DNA of 15,539 nucleotides from JABFRZ01 sp036376275. GTDB taxonomy: Bacteria; Planctomycetota; UBA1135; GCA-002686595. Below are positions 6,250 to 14,376 of this stretch, in pieces (the stretch's first letter is position 1; each line of letters begins with the position of its first letter). The notes beneath the pieces were generated by a model. That model had not been told where the DNA came from. It did not search any database and saw nothing but the letters and a program-made list of their open reading frames with translations. A program made the translations under genes and the position numbers. Location: the NCBI GenBank assembly GCA_036376275.1, contig DASVAP010000389.1, positions 1-15,539 of the forward strand, in the 5' to 3' direction.

Positions 6250-8976
6250 CTAGCGCTTCCGGGCCTTGAGCTCCACCGTGACCGGGAACGAGCACTGGCT
6301 CGTGTTCCCGGCCGCGTCGGTCGCGGTGCACTGGACGAGCGTGGTGCCGCGCGGGAAGTGCGTGCCGGAGGGCGGCACGCAGACCACGCTCGGCGTCGGG
6401 TCGACGTCGTCGGTGGCGGTGACGGTGAAGGTCACGCTCTCGCCCGCGGGGCTGCCCAGCCGGTCGAGCACGACGACACCCGCGGGGCACTCGAGCACCG
6501 GCGGGGTCGTGTCCAGGCAACCCCAGCGGGCGAGGAAGCTGTCGCCGGAGTCGATCGCGCTCGAGAAGAAGCCGCCGACGTAGAGGTCCGGCCCGCTGCC
6601 GTCGTCGAAGACGGCCAGGCAGTCGACCGAGGCGAGGGACGTGCGCGTCACGCCGCCGCCCAGCGGCGACCAGACCGCCCCGTCCCAGCGCGCGATCCGG
6701 CTGGCGGCGATCCCGCCGGCCACCGTGAACACGCCGCCCGCGTACAGCGCCGGGCCGTCCCCGTCGTCGTGCACGGCGAGCACGTTGACGTCGCCGTTCG
6801 TCCCGCTCCCCACCGCCGACCAGCTCGCGCCGTCCCAGCGCGCGATCCGGCTGGCGGGGACGCCGCCCGCGTTCGCGAAGGCGCCGGCGGCGTAGAGCGC
6901 GGTCCCGCTGCCGTCGTCGAACACGGCCAGGGCCCGGACGATGCCGTCCAGGCCGCCCCCGAGCGCGACCCAGCCCGCGCCGGTCCAGCGCGCGATGCGA
7001 CTCGCGGGTGTGCCGCCCGCGCTCGTGAACGCGCCGGCGGCGAAGAGCTGCGGACCGGCGCCCAGATCCGCCTCGATCAGCGCCAGGACCCCGCCGTCCA
7101 TGCCGCTCCCCAGCGCGACCCAGGCCGCGCCGTCCCAGCGCACGATGCGGTCCGCCGGCGCTCCGCCGGCGAGCGTGAAGGTGCCGCCCGCCACGAGCTC
7201 GGGGCCGCCGCCGGCGTCGTGCAGCGCGAGGGCGAAGACGTTGTAGAGCCCCGCGCCGACGACCGTCCAGGTCGCGCCGTTCCAGCGCGCGGCGCCGCCG
7301 ACGAAGGTGCCGCCGGCGTGGAGCTCGGGCCCCGCGCCCGAGTCGTACTCGACCAGCGCGCGTGCCGCGCCAATGCTCGCAACGCCGCCCGCGAGGTCGG
7401 CCCAGCCTGCGCCGTCCCAGCGGCCGAGACCGGAGATCGGGCTCCCGCCCGGGGCGCCGAGGGCCCCGCTGGCGAGGAGCGCCGGACCGCCGCCGTCGTC
7501 GAGCGCCGCGAGCGCAAGCACGATTCCCGCCAGCCCCGGCTCGCCCACGGGGGACCAGTCCGCTCCGTCCCAGCGCGCCACGCGGGGCGTGGGGCGGCTC
7601 ACGTCGTTGTCGGTGTAGTAGAACTCGCCGCCGGCGTAGAGGGCCTCGCCGCCGCCGTCGTCGAAGCGCGCCAGCGCGCGCACCTGGTCGTTCGCCCCGA
7701 TCCCGACGGAGGCCCAGGCACTGCCGTTCCAGCGCGCGATGTTGAACTGGCCGCCTGCCGCGAAGAACCACCCTCCCGCGTACAGCTCGGGACCAGAGCC
7801 AGAGTCGAAGGCCACCAGCGAGCGCACGAACGGCGGCGAGATCCCCGCCCCGAGCGCCGACCAGCTCGCGCCGTTCCAGCGCGCCACGCCGCTGGCCGCG
7901 ATGCCGCCGGCCGTCGTGAAGTCGCCGCCGACGAAGAGCGCCGGGCCGCTGCCGTCGTCGTGGGCGACGAGCGCCTCCACGGTGCTGCTGTTGGTGCCGC
8001 TGCCGAGGGCCGACCAGGCGCTGCCGTTCCAGCGAGCGACGTGGCTCGCCGCGCCGCCGCCGGCGGTCGTGAAGGAGCCGCCCGCGAACAGCGCGCCCGC
8101 GAAGCCGGTGATCGTCTCCACGCGCCCGTTGACCCCGGCGCCGAGGGCCGCCCAGCTCGCGCCATCCCAGCGCGCGATCCGGCTGGCGGCGACGCCGCCG
8201 GCGCTCGAGAAGTCCCCGCCAGCGTAGAGGCGCGTGCTGCCGCCCACCGTCACGCTCGCGAGCGCGTACGCACTGGAGTTCAGGCCGCTCCCGAGGGCGC
8301 TCCAGGTCGTGCCGTCCCAGCGCGCGACGCGGCTCGCGGCGACGCCGCCGGCGCTCGTGAAGCTGCCGCAGGCGTACAGCGCGGCGCCGCTGCCGTCGTC
8401 GTGGACCACGAGGTCCTCGACGGCGCCGTTCATCCCGCTGCCGAGCGCGGTCCAGGCCGTGCCGTCCCAGCGCGCGATGCGGTTCGCGGGCGTGCCCCCG
8501 GCCACGAGGAACGTCCCGCCGGCGTACAGCGCCGGGCCGCTGCCGTCGTCGAACACGGCCAGGGCGTGGACGTCCTCGTCCACGCCCGGCTGCGCGCCGA
8601 AGGTCGGCAGCCAGGAAGGCTCGCAGGACGCGCCGCGCGCCAGCACCAGCGGCGCGAGCGTGCCCGACCTGGCATCCACCGACACCCGGGCGCGGGCGGA
8701 GCCGGCGCCGCCGGTGCCGATGGCCGCGACCTCGAGCTGGTCGGCCTCCACGGGCACGTCGAGCTCGAGCCGGTAGCCTCCGCGCGCGTCGGTCCGCGCC
8801 CGCCCGCCGGCGCTGGTGGAGACCCAGGCGTGCTCCACCGGTGCGCCGTCCGCTCCGACGACCGAGCCCTCGAGCACGAGCCGCAGCTCCGACCCCGCCG
8901 TGCTCTGGAACGGACGCGGCAGCGGCAGCAGCAGCGCCGCAACGAACCCGGAAGCCAGGCAGGAAACGGGTGTCAT
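6250..8976 (-). CDS. Giant secreted repeat protein with C-terminal HYR domain
   Basis: A 908-residue exported protein, paralogue of the one at 3322-5910. Residues 1-27 are a signal peptide (LASGFVAALLLPLP core). Residues 32-112 are a carboxypeptidase-regulatory-like domain (LEGSVVGADGAPVEHAWVST, GGYRLELD). WLPTFGA (122-128) then precedes 14 repeats (136-819) of the type V-ALAVFDDGSGPALYAGG, FTTAGG, RIARWDG-SW, LGSGMNG. The last repeat ends in DSGDSFLARWGC like its paralogue. Residues 820-908 add a HYR (hyalin repeat) domain: TTPPVLECPAG, VTATDDVDPTP, GTTLVQCTATDAAGN. HYR domains are immunoglobulin-like modules associated with adhesion, so a cell-surface role is plausible but unproven. The ATG at 8976 follows GAGGGCGAC; the frame continues upstream to 9627 over the asd gene, which is a shadow. 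Confidence 0.87.
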   Translation of the reverse strand: MTPVSCLASGFVAALLLPLPRPFQSTAGSELRLVLEGSVVGADGAPVEHAWVSTSAGGRARTDARGGYRLELDVPVEADQLEVAAIGTGGAGSARARVSVDARSGTLAPLVLARGASCEPSWLPTFGAQPGVDEDVHALAVFDDGSGPALYAGGTFLVAGGTPANRIARWDGTAWTALGSGMNGAVEDLVVHDDGSGAALYACGSFTSAGGVAASRVARWDGTTWSALGSGLNSSAYALASVTVGGSTRLYAGGDFSSAGGVAASRIARWDGASWAALGAGVNGRVETITGFAGALFAGGSFTTAGGGAASHVARWNGSAWSALGSGTNSSTVEALVAHDDGSGPALFVGGDFTTAGGIAASGVARWNGASWSALGAGISPPFVRSLVAFDSGSGPELYAGGWFFAAGGQFNIARWNGSAWASVGIGANDQVRALARFDDGGGEALYAGGEFYYTDNDVSRPTPRVARWDGADWSPVGEPGLAGIVLALAALDDGGGPALLASGALGAPGGSPISGLGRWDGAGWADLAGGVASIGAARALVEYDSGAGPELHAGGTFVGGAARWNGATWTVVGAGLYNVFALALHDAGGGPELVAGGTFTLAGGAPADRIVRWDGAAWVALGSGMDGGVLALIEADLGAGPQLFAAGAFTSAGGTPASRIARWTGAGWVALGGGLDGIVRALAVFDDGSGTALYAAGAFANAGGVPASRIARWDGASWSAVGSGTNGDVNVLAVHDDGDGPALYAGGVFTVAGGIAASRIARWDGAVWSPLGGGVTRTSLASVDCLAVFDDGSGPDLYVGGFFSSAIDSGDSFLARWGCLDTTPPVLECPAGVVVLDRLGSPAGESVTFTVTATDDVDPTPSVVCVPPSGTHFPRGTTLVQCTATDAAGNTSQCSFPVTVELKARKR
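6520..8571 (-). repeat. In-gene tandem repeat array, 14 diverged units
   Basis: Coding repeats of the minus-strand giant protein. Units vary more than in the plus-strand paralogue. Unit 4 lacks the DDGSGPA segment (VETITGFAGALFAGG), unit 9 is short (TFVGGAARWNG), and unit 7 is extended (YYTDNDVSRPTPRVARWDG). Equal unit number in both paralogues (14) with different internal divergence suggests the number itself may be structurally constrained. Confidence 0.8.
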
Positions 8977-9178
8977 GTCGCCCTCGACGGTTGGAGGTGG
9001 AGCCCTCCGAGGGGCTCGGGCTGCCCGCCGTCGGGTCCTTCCCCTTCTACCGGTCGCGCTTCGAGCTGAGAAGGGGGGCACGCCTGGATTCGGCACGAGC
9101 GCGTGAAGTTCGGCGCTCGCGGCGTGCGTCCGAGCTGGTCGGTGCGTTGAGGAGTGATCCAGCCTGCGTCGGCCTGCC
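8977..9178. other. Intergenic spacer between asd and the repeat-protein gene
   Basis: About 200 bases between the asd stop and the start of the minus-strand repeat gene, both on the minus strand. It contains a short inverted repeat, GAGCCC/GGGCTC (9000-9017), too small to call a terminator. The gap suggests the repeat gene has its own promoter, but no boxes were recognised. Confidence 0.35.
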
Positions 9179-10165
9179 TCAGGCGCGCGCGCGCAGCGTC
9201 TCCGCGATCTGCACCGCGTTCGTTGCGGCGCCCTTGCGCAGGTTGTCGACCACGCACCACAGCCACAGGCGTCGCGGGTGGGTCGGGTCGCGGCGCACGC
9301 GGCCGACGGCGACCTCGTCGCGTCCGGCGAGCTCGAGCGGGGTCGCGTAGTCGTCGCCGGCCTGCACGGCGAGGCCCGGGAAGGCGCGCAGGGCGGCGAG
9401 CGCGTCCTCGGGCGCCAGCAGGCGCTCGGTCTCGACCAGGACGCTGGCCGAGTGGCCGACGGCGACGGGGACGCGCACGCAGGTCGCGGTGACCGCCAGG
9501 GACGGGAGGCCGAGGATCTTGCGCGTCTCGAGCACGAGCTTCTCCTCCTCGGCGGTCGTGCCCGGCGCGACGAAGCGGTCGCACTGCGGCAGCACGTTGG
9601 CCGCGAGCGGGCGCGGGAAGACGCCACGCGGCGTGCCGGCGAGTTCCTCCAGGGCCTCGCGTCCGGCCCCGCTGGCCGCCTGCAAGGTCGTCACGGCCAC
9701 GTGCGCGAGCCCCGCCGCGCGCCGCAGCGGCTCGAGCGCCATCACCAGGCCGATCGTCGTGCAGTTCGGGCAGGCGATGAGCCCGCGGTGGCCCGCCAGC
9801 GCCGCCGCGTTGACCTCCGGCACGACCAGCGGCACCTCCGGGTCCATGCGCCAGGTGCTCGACTTGTCGACGACGAGCGCGCCGGCCTCGGCCGCGAGCG
9901 GCGCCAGCGCGCGCGAGAGCTCGCCCGTGGCCGCGAAGAACACCACGTCGGCCCCGCGCAGCGCCGCCGCGCTCGCCTCGGCCACGCGCACCTCACGCCC
10001 GGCGAAGCGCACGCTCTGCCCGGCGCTGCGGGCGCTCGACAGCGCGCGCAGCTCCCCCACCGGGAAGCGCCGCTCCTCCAGCACGCGCAGCAGGGTCTCG
10101 CCCACGATCCCGGTCGCGCCGACGACGGCGACGACGGGGGCACGGGAGTCAGAGCGCGCGTTCAC
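9179..10165 (-). CDS. asd: Aspartate-semialdehyde dehydrogenase
   Basis: This cytosolic enzyme reduces aspartyl-4-phosphate to aspartate-4-semialdehyde with NADPH, the branch point to lysine/diaminopimelate, threonine and methionine. The 328 residues are near the family's usual length. An N-terminal Rossmann motif (VVGATGIVGETLL, 14-26) binds NADPH. The nucleophile is Cys135 in CPNCTTIG. Further family motifs are QAASGAGREALEEL (162-175), NVLPQCDRF (190-198), EEEKLVLETRKILG (206-219), RVPVAVGHS with His238 (231-239), and DNLRKGAATNAVQIAE near the end (307-322). Cys132 replaces the more usual Asn before P-N-C. The start is GTG at 10165 with AGGA seven bases upstream. It is divergent from the PQQ-like protein gene, with a 108-base gap that must hold both promoters. 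Confidence 0.93.
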   Translation of the reverse strand: MNARSDSRAPVVAVVGATGIVGETLLRVLEERRFPVGELRALSSARSAGQSVRFAGREVRVAEASAAALRGADVVFFAATGELSRALAPLAAEAGALVVDKSSTWRMDPEVPLVVPEVNAAALAGHRGLIACPNCTTIGLVMALEPLRRAAGLAHVAVTTLQAASGAGREALEELAGTPRGVFPRPLAANVLPQCDRFVAPGTTAEEEKLVLETRKILGLPSLAVTATCVRVPVAVGHSASVLVETERLLAPEDALAALRAFPGLAVQAGDDYATPLELAGRDEVAVGRVRRDPTHPRRLWLWCVVDNLRKGAATNAVQIAETLRARA

Positions 10166-10273
10166 GCAGTCATCCTAGCCACGCCTCGAACCGCACCCGA
10201 ACATCGGTGGCCTGGGCTCGGCCCTCCACTCGGGGGATACTCGCACTCACCTGATGCGGCCCGGAACCTCGCC

Positions 10274-11569
10274 ATGAACGCTTCCCTCCTCGCTTCCCTG
10301 GCCCTGCTGTCGCCTTCCCACGACGCCGAGTGGCCCACCTGGCGCGGCCCGACCGGGAACGGGCTCGCCGCGAGCGACGCGCGTCCGCCGCTCACCTGGA
10401 GCGAGACCGAGAACGTGCGCTGGAAGGTGGAGCTCCCGGGCCTCGGCAACTCCTCGCCCGTCGTGCGCGGAGGGCGCATCTACCTCACGGCAGCGATCGA
10501 CACGAGCGAGGTCGAGGAAGGCCGACGCGTGCCCGCTCAGCCCGGGCCGCCGAGCGCCGGGGCGCAGCGCTTCGTCGTGCTGGCGCTCGAGCGTGCGAGC
10601 GGCGCGCTCGCCTGGCAGACGACCGTGCGCGAGGCGACGCCCCACGAGAAGGGGCACGTCACCGGCTCGCACGCCTCGGCCTCGATCACCTGCGCCGGCG
10701 AGCGCCTGGTCGCCTTCTTCGGCTCGCACGGGCTGTACGTCCTCGACCTCGAGGGCAAGGTCCAGTGGTCGGTCGACCTCGGCGACATGACGACCCTGGC
10801 GGGCTTCGGCGAGGGCTCGACCCCGGCGGTGCACGCGGACACGGTCGTCGTGCAGTGGGACGAGGAGCAGGGCTCGTTCGTCGCGGCCTTCGAGCTCGCG
10901 AGCGGCAAGGAGCGCTGGCGGCGCGCGCGGCAGACGGACTCCTCCTGGGGCTCGCCGACCGTGGCGCTCGTGGGCGGGAAGGCGCAGGTGATCCTGACCG
11001 GCAGCGACGCGACGCGCGCCTACGACCTCGCCAGCGGCGAGCCGGTGTGGAGCGCCGGCGGCATGTCGAAGAACCCGGTCAACACCGCGGTGGTCGCCGA
11101 CGGGCTCGCCTTCGTGATGAACAACTACCAGGGCGACGTGATCCAGGCGATCGATCTCGCCTCGGCGCAGGGCACGGTCGACGAAGAGCATGGCCTCCTG
11201 TGGAGCCGCAAGCGCGACGCGTCCTACGTACCGACGCCCCTCGTGCACGACGGCCGACTGTACTTCCTGCGCGACAGCGTCGGGCTCCTGAACTGCGTGG
11301 ACGCGGTCACCGGCGAGCCGCGCTACCTCGGCGCACGGCTGGAGGACGCGCGCGACGTGCACGCCTCCCCGATCGCCGCCGCCGGCCGGATCTACGTCAC
11401 CGCGCGCGGCGGCACGACCGTCGTCGTGCGCGCGGGCGACGCCTTCGAGGTCCTGGCGCGCAACACGCTCGACGACGTCTTCGACGCCACGGCAGCCTTC
11501 GTCGGCGACGCGATCTACCTGCGCGGCCGCAGCCATCTCTACTGCCTCGCGGAGCCGGCCGCGAGGTAG
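10274..11569 (+). CDS. Exported PQQ-like beta-propeller repeat protein
   Basis: A 431-residue protein with a short hydrophobic N-terminus (NASLLASLALLSPSHD) that looks like a signal peptide. It is followed by AEWPTWRGPTGNG, the typical opening of the PQQ-like propeller proteins common in planctomycetes. Blade motifs follow: NSSPVVRGGRIYLTA, FVVLALERASGALAWQ, GLYVLDLEGKVQW, FVAAFELASGKERW, ATRAYDLASGEPVW, TPLVHDGRLYFL, ASPIAAAGRIYVTA. The folds resemble quinoprotein dehydrogenases and BamB, but no PQQ-binding or calcium-site residues are obvious, so it is probably a structural or scaffold protein in the periplasm. The ATG at 10274 is favoured by the signal peptide; the frame is open upstream but overlaps asd in antisense. 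It converges with the zinc-ribbon gene, 15 bases away. Confidence 0.85.
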   Translation: MNASLLASLALLSPSHDAEWPTWRGPTGNGLAASDARPPLTWSETENVRWKVELPGLGNSSPVVRGGRIYLTAAIDTSEVEEGRRVPAQPGPPSAGAQRFVVLALERASGALAWQTTVREATPHEKGHVTGSHASASITCAGERLVAFFGSHGLYVLDLEGKVQWSVDLGDMTTLAGFGEGSTPAVHADTVVVQWDEEQGSFVAAFELASGKERWRRARQTDSSWGSPTVALVGGKAQVILTGSDATRAYDLASGEPVWSAGGMSKNPVNTAVVADGLAFVMNNYQGDVIQAIDLASAQGTVDEEHGLLWSRKRDASYVPTPLVHDGRLYFLRDSVGLLNCVDAVTGEPRYLGARLEDARDVHASPIAAAGRIYVTARGGTTVVVRAGDAFEVLARNTLDDVFDATAAFVGDAIYLRGRSHLYCLAEPAAR

Positions 11570-11584
11570 CGCCGCGCGCCGGCC

Positions 11585-12199
11585 TCAGCTGGAGGGCGCT
11601 GCGAGGGGAGCGCGCGACTGCGCCGCCCGGACGCGCTCCTCGCGCCAGCGCCCGGCCTGGCGACCGAGGGCACCGAGCCCCAGCGCTCCGGCCGCGAGCA
11701 GGAGCCCCACCAGCGCGAGCACCGCGAAGAGCGCGACGGGGACGTCGCTCCGGGACCAGGGGTTCAGGGCCACGGCGAAGAGGAGCGGCCACGGAGCGAG
11801 CAGGGCACACACGACGCGCCACACGAGCGCGAGGCGCAGGGCGCTCCTCCGCTGCGTGATGGCCGAGGCCGTGTCCCACAGGACGATGCCGACGAGGATC
11901 GGGAAGGCCACGGCCCAGCCCTGGCCGAGCCCGTAGGAGGGCTTCTGGCTCATGGCGTAGAGCATCAGCGCGCTCAGCCCGACGAGCGCGAAAACGACCA
12001 CGATCTTCGCGTAGGCTTCGAGCTCGACGAAGCGCGGCTCGCGCGTCCAGTACAGCTCCTGGTCGAGCTTGACGTTGACGTACCCACAGGCCGCGCACGG
12101 CAAGCTGGCACCCTCGAAACGCTCCATGGCCGCGTAGCAGCGCAGGCAGTACGGCCGCCGCGGCTGGCTCGCGCTCGCCCTCTCCGAGTCGTCGCGCAT
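11585..12199 (-). CDS. Zinc-ribbon membrane protein, third gene of the sigma factor/kinase operon
   Basis: A 204-residue protein of unknown function. Two CxxC pairs (YCLRCY, Cys18/21; PCAACGY, Cys35/38) form a probable N-terminal zinc ribbon. Four hydrophobic segments follow at about 64-83, 93-113, 122-145 and 153-180, with a basic C-terminal tail. It should lie in the inner membrane with the ribbon in the cytosol. It follows the kinase gene after 32 bases, so a link to the sigma factor/kinase pathway is likely by position only. The ATG at 12199 was chosen because the protein-like part begins there. A TTG overlapping the kinase stop as TTGA would add 12 residues and give coupling, but neither start has a good Shine-Dalgarno sequence. 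Confidence 0.7.
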   Translation of the reverse strand: MRDDSERASASQPRRPYCLRCYAAMERFEGASLPCAACGYVNVKLDQELYWTREPRFVELEAYAKIVVVFALVGLSALMLYAMSQKPSYGLGQGWAVAFPILVGIVLWDTASAITQRRSALRLALVWRVVCALLAPWPLLFAVALNPWSRSDVPVALFAVLALVGLLLAAGALGLGALGRQAGRWREERVRAAQSRAPLAAPSS

Positions 12200-12231
12200 G
12201 TAGACGATCTTCGGTGGAGCGAGCGAATCGG

Positions 12232-13797
12232 TCAACGGGGCAGCCCCGGGACGCGCTCCGAGGGTCGCGGGACTGGGCTTCGACCTCCGCCGAGCGCGCG
12301 CGCCTCGGCCAGCAGGCGCTCCATGCGTTCGACGTCCTGTCGGCCGAAGCCGGGCGTCTCGCGGGCGAGCTCCAGGGCGCGCTGGAGCTCGGTCTCGGCG
12401 TCGCGCGGGCGGCCTACCTCGAGGAAGAGCGCGCCCAGGGTCATGCGCAGGCGGCCCTCGCCCTCGGGCGGGAAGTCGGCCTCGCTTGCGAGCCGCGCGC
12501 GGGCATCGTCGAGGGCGCGCTCGAGCGCCGGGCCGTCGCCGGCGGCGCGCGCCAGGCCCTCGATCCAGCGCGCGGCGAGCACGGCCTGGGCGTGGGCGCG
12601 CCAGCCGAGCGAGGCCTCGGCACGGCTGCGCTGGAGGTCGCGGCGCAGCGCGAGGCTGCCGGCGAGGAGCGCGAGGAGGAACGCGAGGCCGGCCACGCTC
12701 GTCGCGGGGTTGCGCCGCGTCCACAGCCACGCGCGCCGGGCGGCGCTGGACGGACGCGCGGCGATCGGACGCCGGGCGAGCCAGTCCTCGACGTCGCGGG
12801 CGAGGGCCTCGACCGACGGGTAGCGCTCGGCGGGGTCGAGCGCGAGCGCGCGCGCGAGCAGAGCGTCGAGGTCGCCGCGCAGGCGGCGCGCGAGCCTTGC
12901 GGGCGGCTCCGGAGCCGGGCAGCCGGCCGCGGACAGCTCGGCGCGCGTCACGGCGCGGCTCGCGGGCGGCGCGGGGCGCGCCGGCGGGCCGGCGAAGGGC
13001 CGGCGGCCGGTGACGAGCTCGTACAGGACGACCCCGAGGCTCCACACGTCGCTGGCGACGCCGAGCGGCGCTCCGGCGAGCTGCTCGGGGCTGGCGTAGC
13101 CCGGCGTGAGCGCGCGCTCGGCCGACTCGCCGCCCAGAACGCGTGCGATGCCGAAGTCAACCAGCTGCGGGATGCCGCCGGGCGTCACGAGCACGTTCTC
13201 GGGCTTGAGGTCGCAGTGCAGCACCAGGCGCGCGTGGGCGTGCTGCACGGCGCGCGCGACCTCGAGGAAGAGCCGGAGACGCGCGCGCAGCGGGAGCGCG
13301 CGGGCGGCGACGTCGAGCGGCACGCCCTCGATCAGGCGCGTCGCCAGGTAGGAGCGCCCGTCGGCGAGCGTGCCGGCGTCGATCAGCGGGACGATGTAGG
13401 GATGGTCGAGCGCGGCCAGCGCGCGCCGCTCGGCCTCGAAGCGCCGCAGCGCGTCCGGGCCGGACGGGCCACGGCGCAGAACCTTGAGCGCGACGTGCCA
13501 GTCGTCGCGGCCGTCGGCGCGGCGCGCGCGGTAGACCTCGGCGTCGCCGCCGGCCGATAGGCGCGCCTCGATGCGCCAGGGCCCGGCGACGTGCCCGACG
13601 AGCTCGCTCTCGCGCGCGGGACGCTCCAGGAACTCCGGCGCCTCGGCGGCGGCGGCCAGCAGCACCGCGACCTCCTCGGCCAGGGTGGGGTCCTCGAGAC
13701 GCACGCGCGCGAGCCGCGCCGCGTGCGCGCCGGGCGCGAGCTCGATCAGCTCCTCGAACAGCCGCCGCACGGCCGGCGCGAGACCGGTGCGCGTCAT
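12232..13797 (-). CDS. Membrane-anchored Ser/Thr protein kinase (Pkn/Hanks type)
   Basis: A 521-residue kinase. Residues 10-62 form the helical N-terminal extension usual in planctomycete kinases linked to ECF sigma factors (LFEELIEL, LAEEVAVLLAAA). The kinase domain spans about 75-340. The Gly-rich loop is SAGGDAEVY (81-89), the ATP-binding Lys is 105 in VALK, the catalytic loop is HCDLKPEN (194-201), and DFG is 214-216. These are followed by GYASPEQL (233-240) and DVWSLGVVLYEL (250-261). The loop is degenerate (GGDAEVY for GGMGxVY) and HRD is HCD, but Lys, Asp and DFG are present, so activity is expected. One membrane helix (366-384) is followed by a TPR-like helical domain (about 395-500). 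The start overlaps the sigma factor stop as ATGA, indicating translational coupling. Confidence 0.92.
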   Translation of the reverse strand: MTRTGLAPAVRRLFEELIELAPGAHAARLARVRLEDPTLAEEVAVLLAAAAEAPEFLERPARESELVGHVAGPWRIEARLSAGGDAEVYRARRADGRDDWHVALKVLRRGPSGPDALRRFEAERRALAALDHPYIVPLIDAGTLADGRSYLATRLIEGVPLDVAARALPLRARLRLFLEVARAVQHAHARLVLHCDLKPENVLVTPGGIPQLVDFGIARVLGGESAERALTPGYASPEQLAGAPLGVASDVWSLGVVLYELVTGRRPFAGPPARPAPPASRAVTRAELSAAGCPAPEPPARLARRLRGDLDALLARALALDPAERYPSVEALARDVEDWLARRPIAARPSSAARRAWLWTRRNPATSVAGLAFLLALLAGSLALRRDLQRSRAEASLGWRAHAQAVLAARWIEGLARAAGDGPALERALDDARARLASEADFPPEGEGRLRMTLGALFLEVGRPRDAETELQRALELARETPGFGRQDVERMERLLAEARALGGGRSPVPRPSERVPGLPR

Positions 13798-14297
13798 GAC
13801 GCGATGCGCCGGTGCAGCCAGGCCTTGGCGAGCTGCCAGCGGCGCTCCAGCGTGCGCGGCGAGAGGTCGAGCGCGCGCGCGAGCTCCGCCGGCCCCAGGC
13901 CGCCGAAGAAACGCAGCTCGACCAGCTCCGCCAGCTCGCGGTCGTGGCCGGCGAGCTCGGCCAGGGCCTCGTCCAGGGCCACGACGTAGGCGTCGCGCTC
14001 GGCCGCCGCCGCGGACGGATCGAGCGCGAGCCGCGCCGCGCCGGCGCCGCGCTTCGCCGCCGCCCGGCGGCGCGCGTGGTCGACCAGGGCCGCGCGCATG
14101 GCGCTGGCCGCCAGGGCCACGCGCGAGCGCGCCTCGGATCCCGCGCGCACCTTCAGCCAGGCCTCGTGCACCAGCTCGGTCGGCGCCAGGGTGTGGGCGC
14201 GGCGCTCGCGCGCGATCAGCCCCGCCGCCACGCGCCGCAGCTCGGAATAGGTGCCGGTCGTCCAGGTGCCGGGGCGGGCGGGCGAGGAATCGGACAT
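13794..14297 (-). CDS. ECF-type RNA polymerase sigma factor, kinase-linked group
   Basis: A 167-residue sigma-70 family factor of the short ECF kind. Region 2 spans about 16-82, including LAPTELVHEAWLKV (37-50) and the MRAALVDHARRR helix (68-79). Region 4 is at about 120-166 with a helix-turn-helix (LGPAELARALDLSPRTLERRW). It would redirect RNA polymerase to its target promoters. No anti-sigma factor is encoded nearby; instead its TGA overlaps the kinase ATG, so phosphorylation by that kinase is the likely control, as proposed for kinase-linked ECF groups in planctomycetes and acidobacteria. The ATG at 14297 gives the usual family length; an upstream extension to 14573 in the same frame is low-complexity and overlaps the divergent cupin gene. 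Confidence 0.9.
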   Translation of the reverse strand: MSDSSPARPGTWTTGTYSELRRVAAGLIARERRAHTLAPTELVHEAWLKVRAGSEARSRVALAASAMRAALVDHARRRAAAKRGAGAARLALDPSAAAAERDAYVVALDEALAELAGHDRELAELVELRFFGGLGPAELARALDLSPRTLERRWQLAKAWLHRRIAS

Positions 14298-14376
14298 TCG
14301 TGGCTCGATCCTACGCGCGAGTGCGCACGTAGGGTCGGCCCGCGCGCTCCGCGCGGGGTAACGAAGAGGTATCCCG

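Noticed and set aside
6358..9069. A 903-residue plus-strand open frame opposite the repeat-protein gene
   Set aside because: Its sequence is Arg/Ala/Pro/Gly-rich with a period matching the antisense repeats. It is an antisense shadow of the real minus-strand gene.
8977..9627. Upstream extension of the minus-strand repeat protein to 1125 residues
   Set aside because: It would overlap asd in another frame on the same strand with low-complexity sequence, and would bury the signal peptide.
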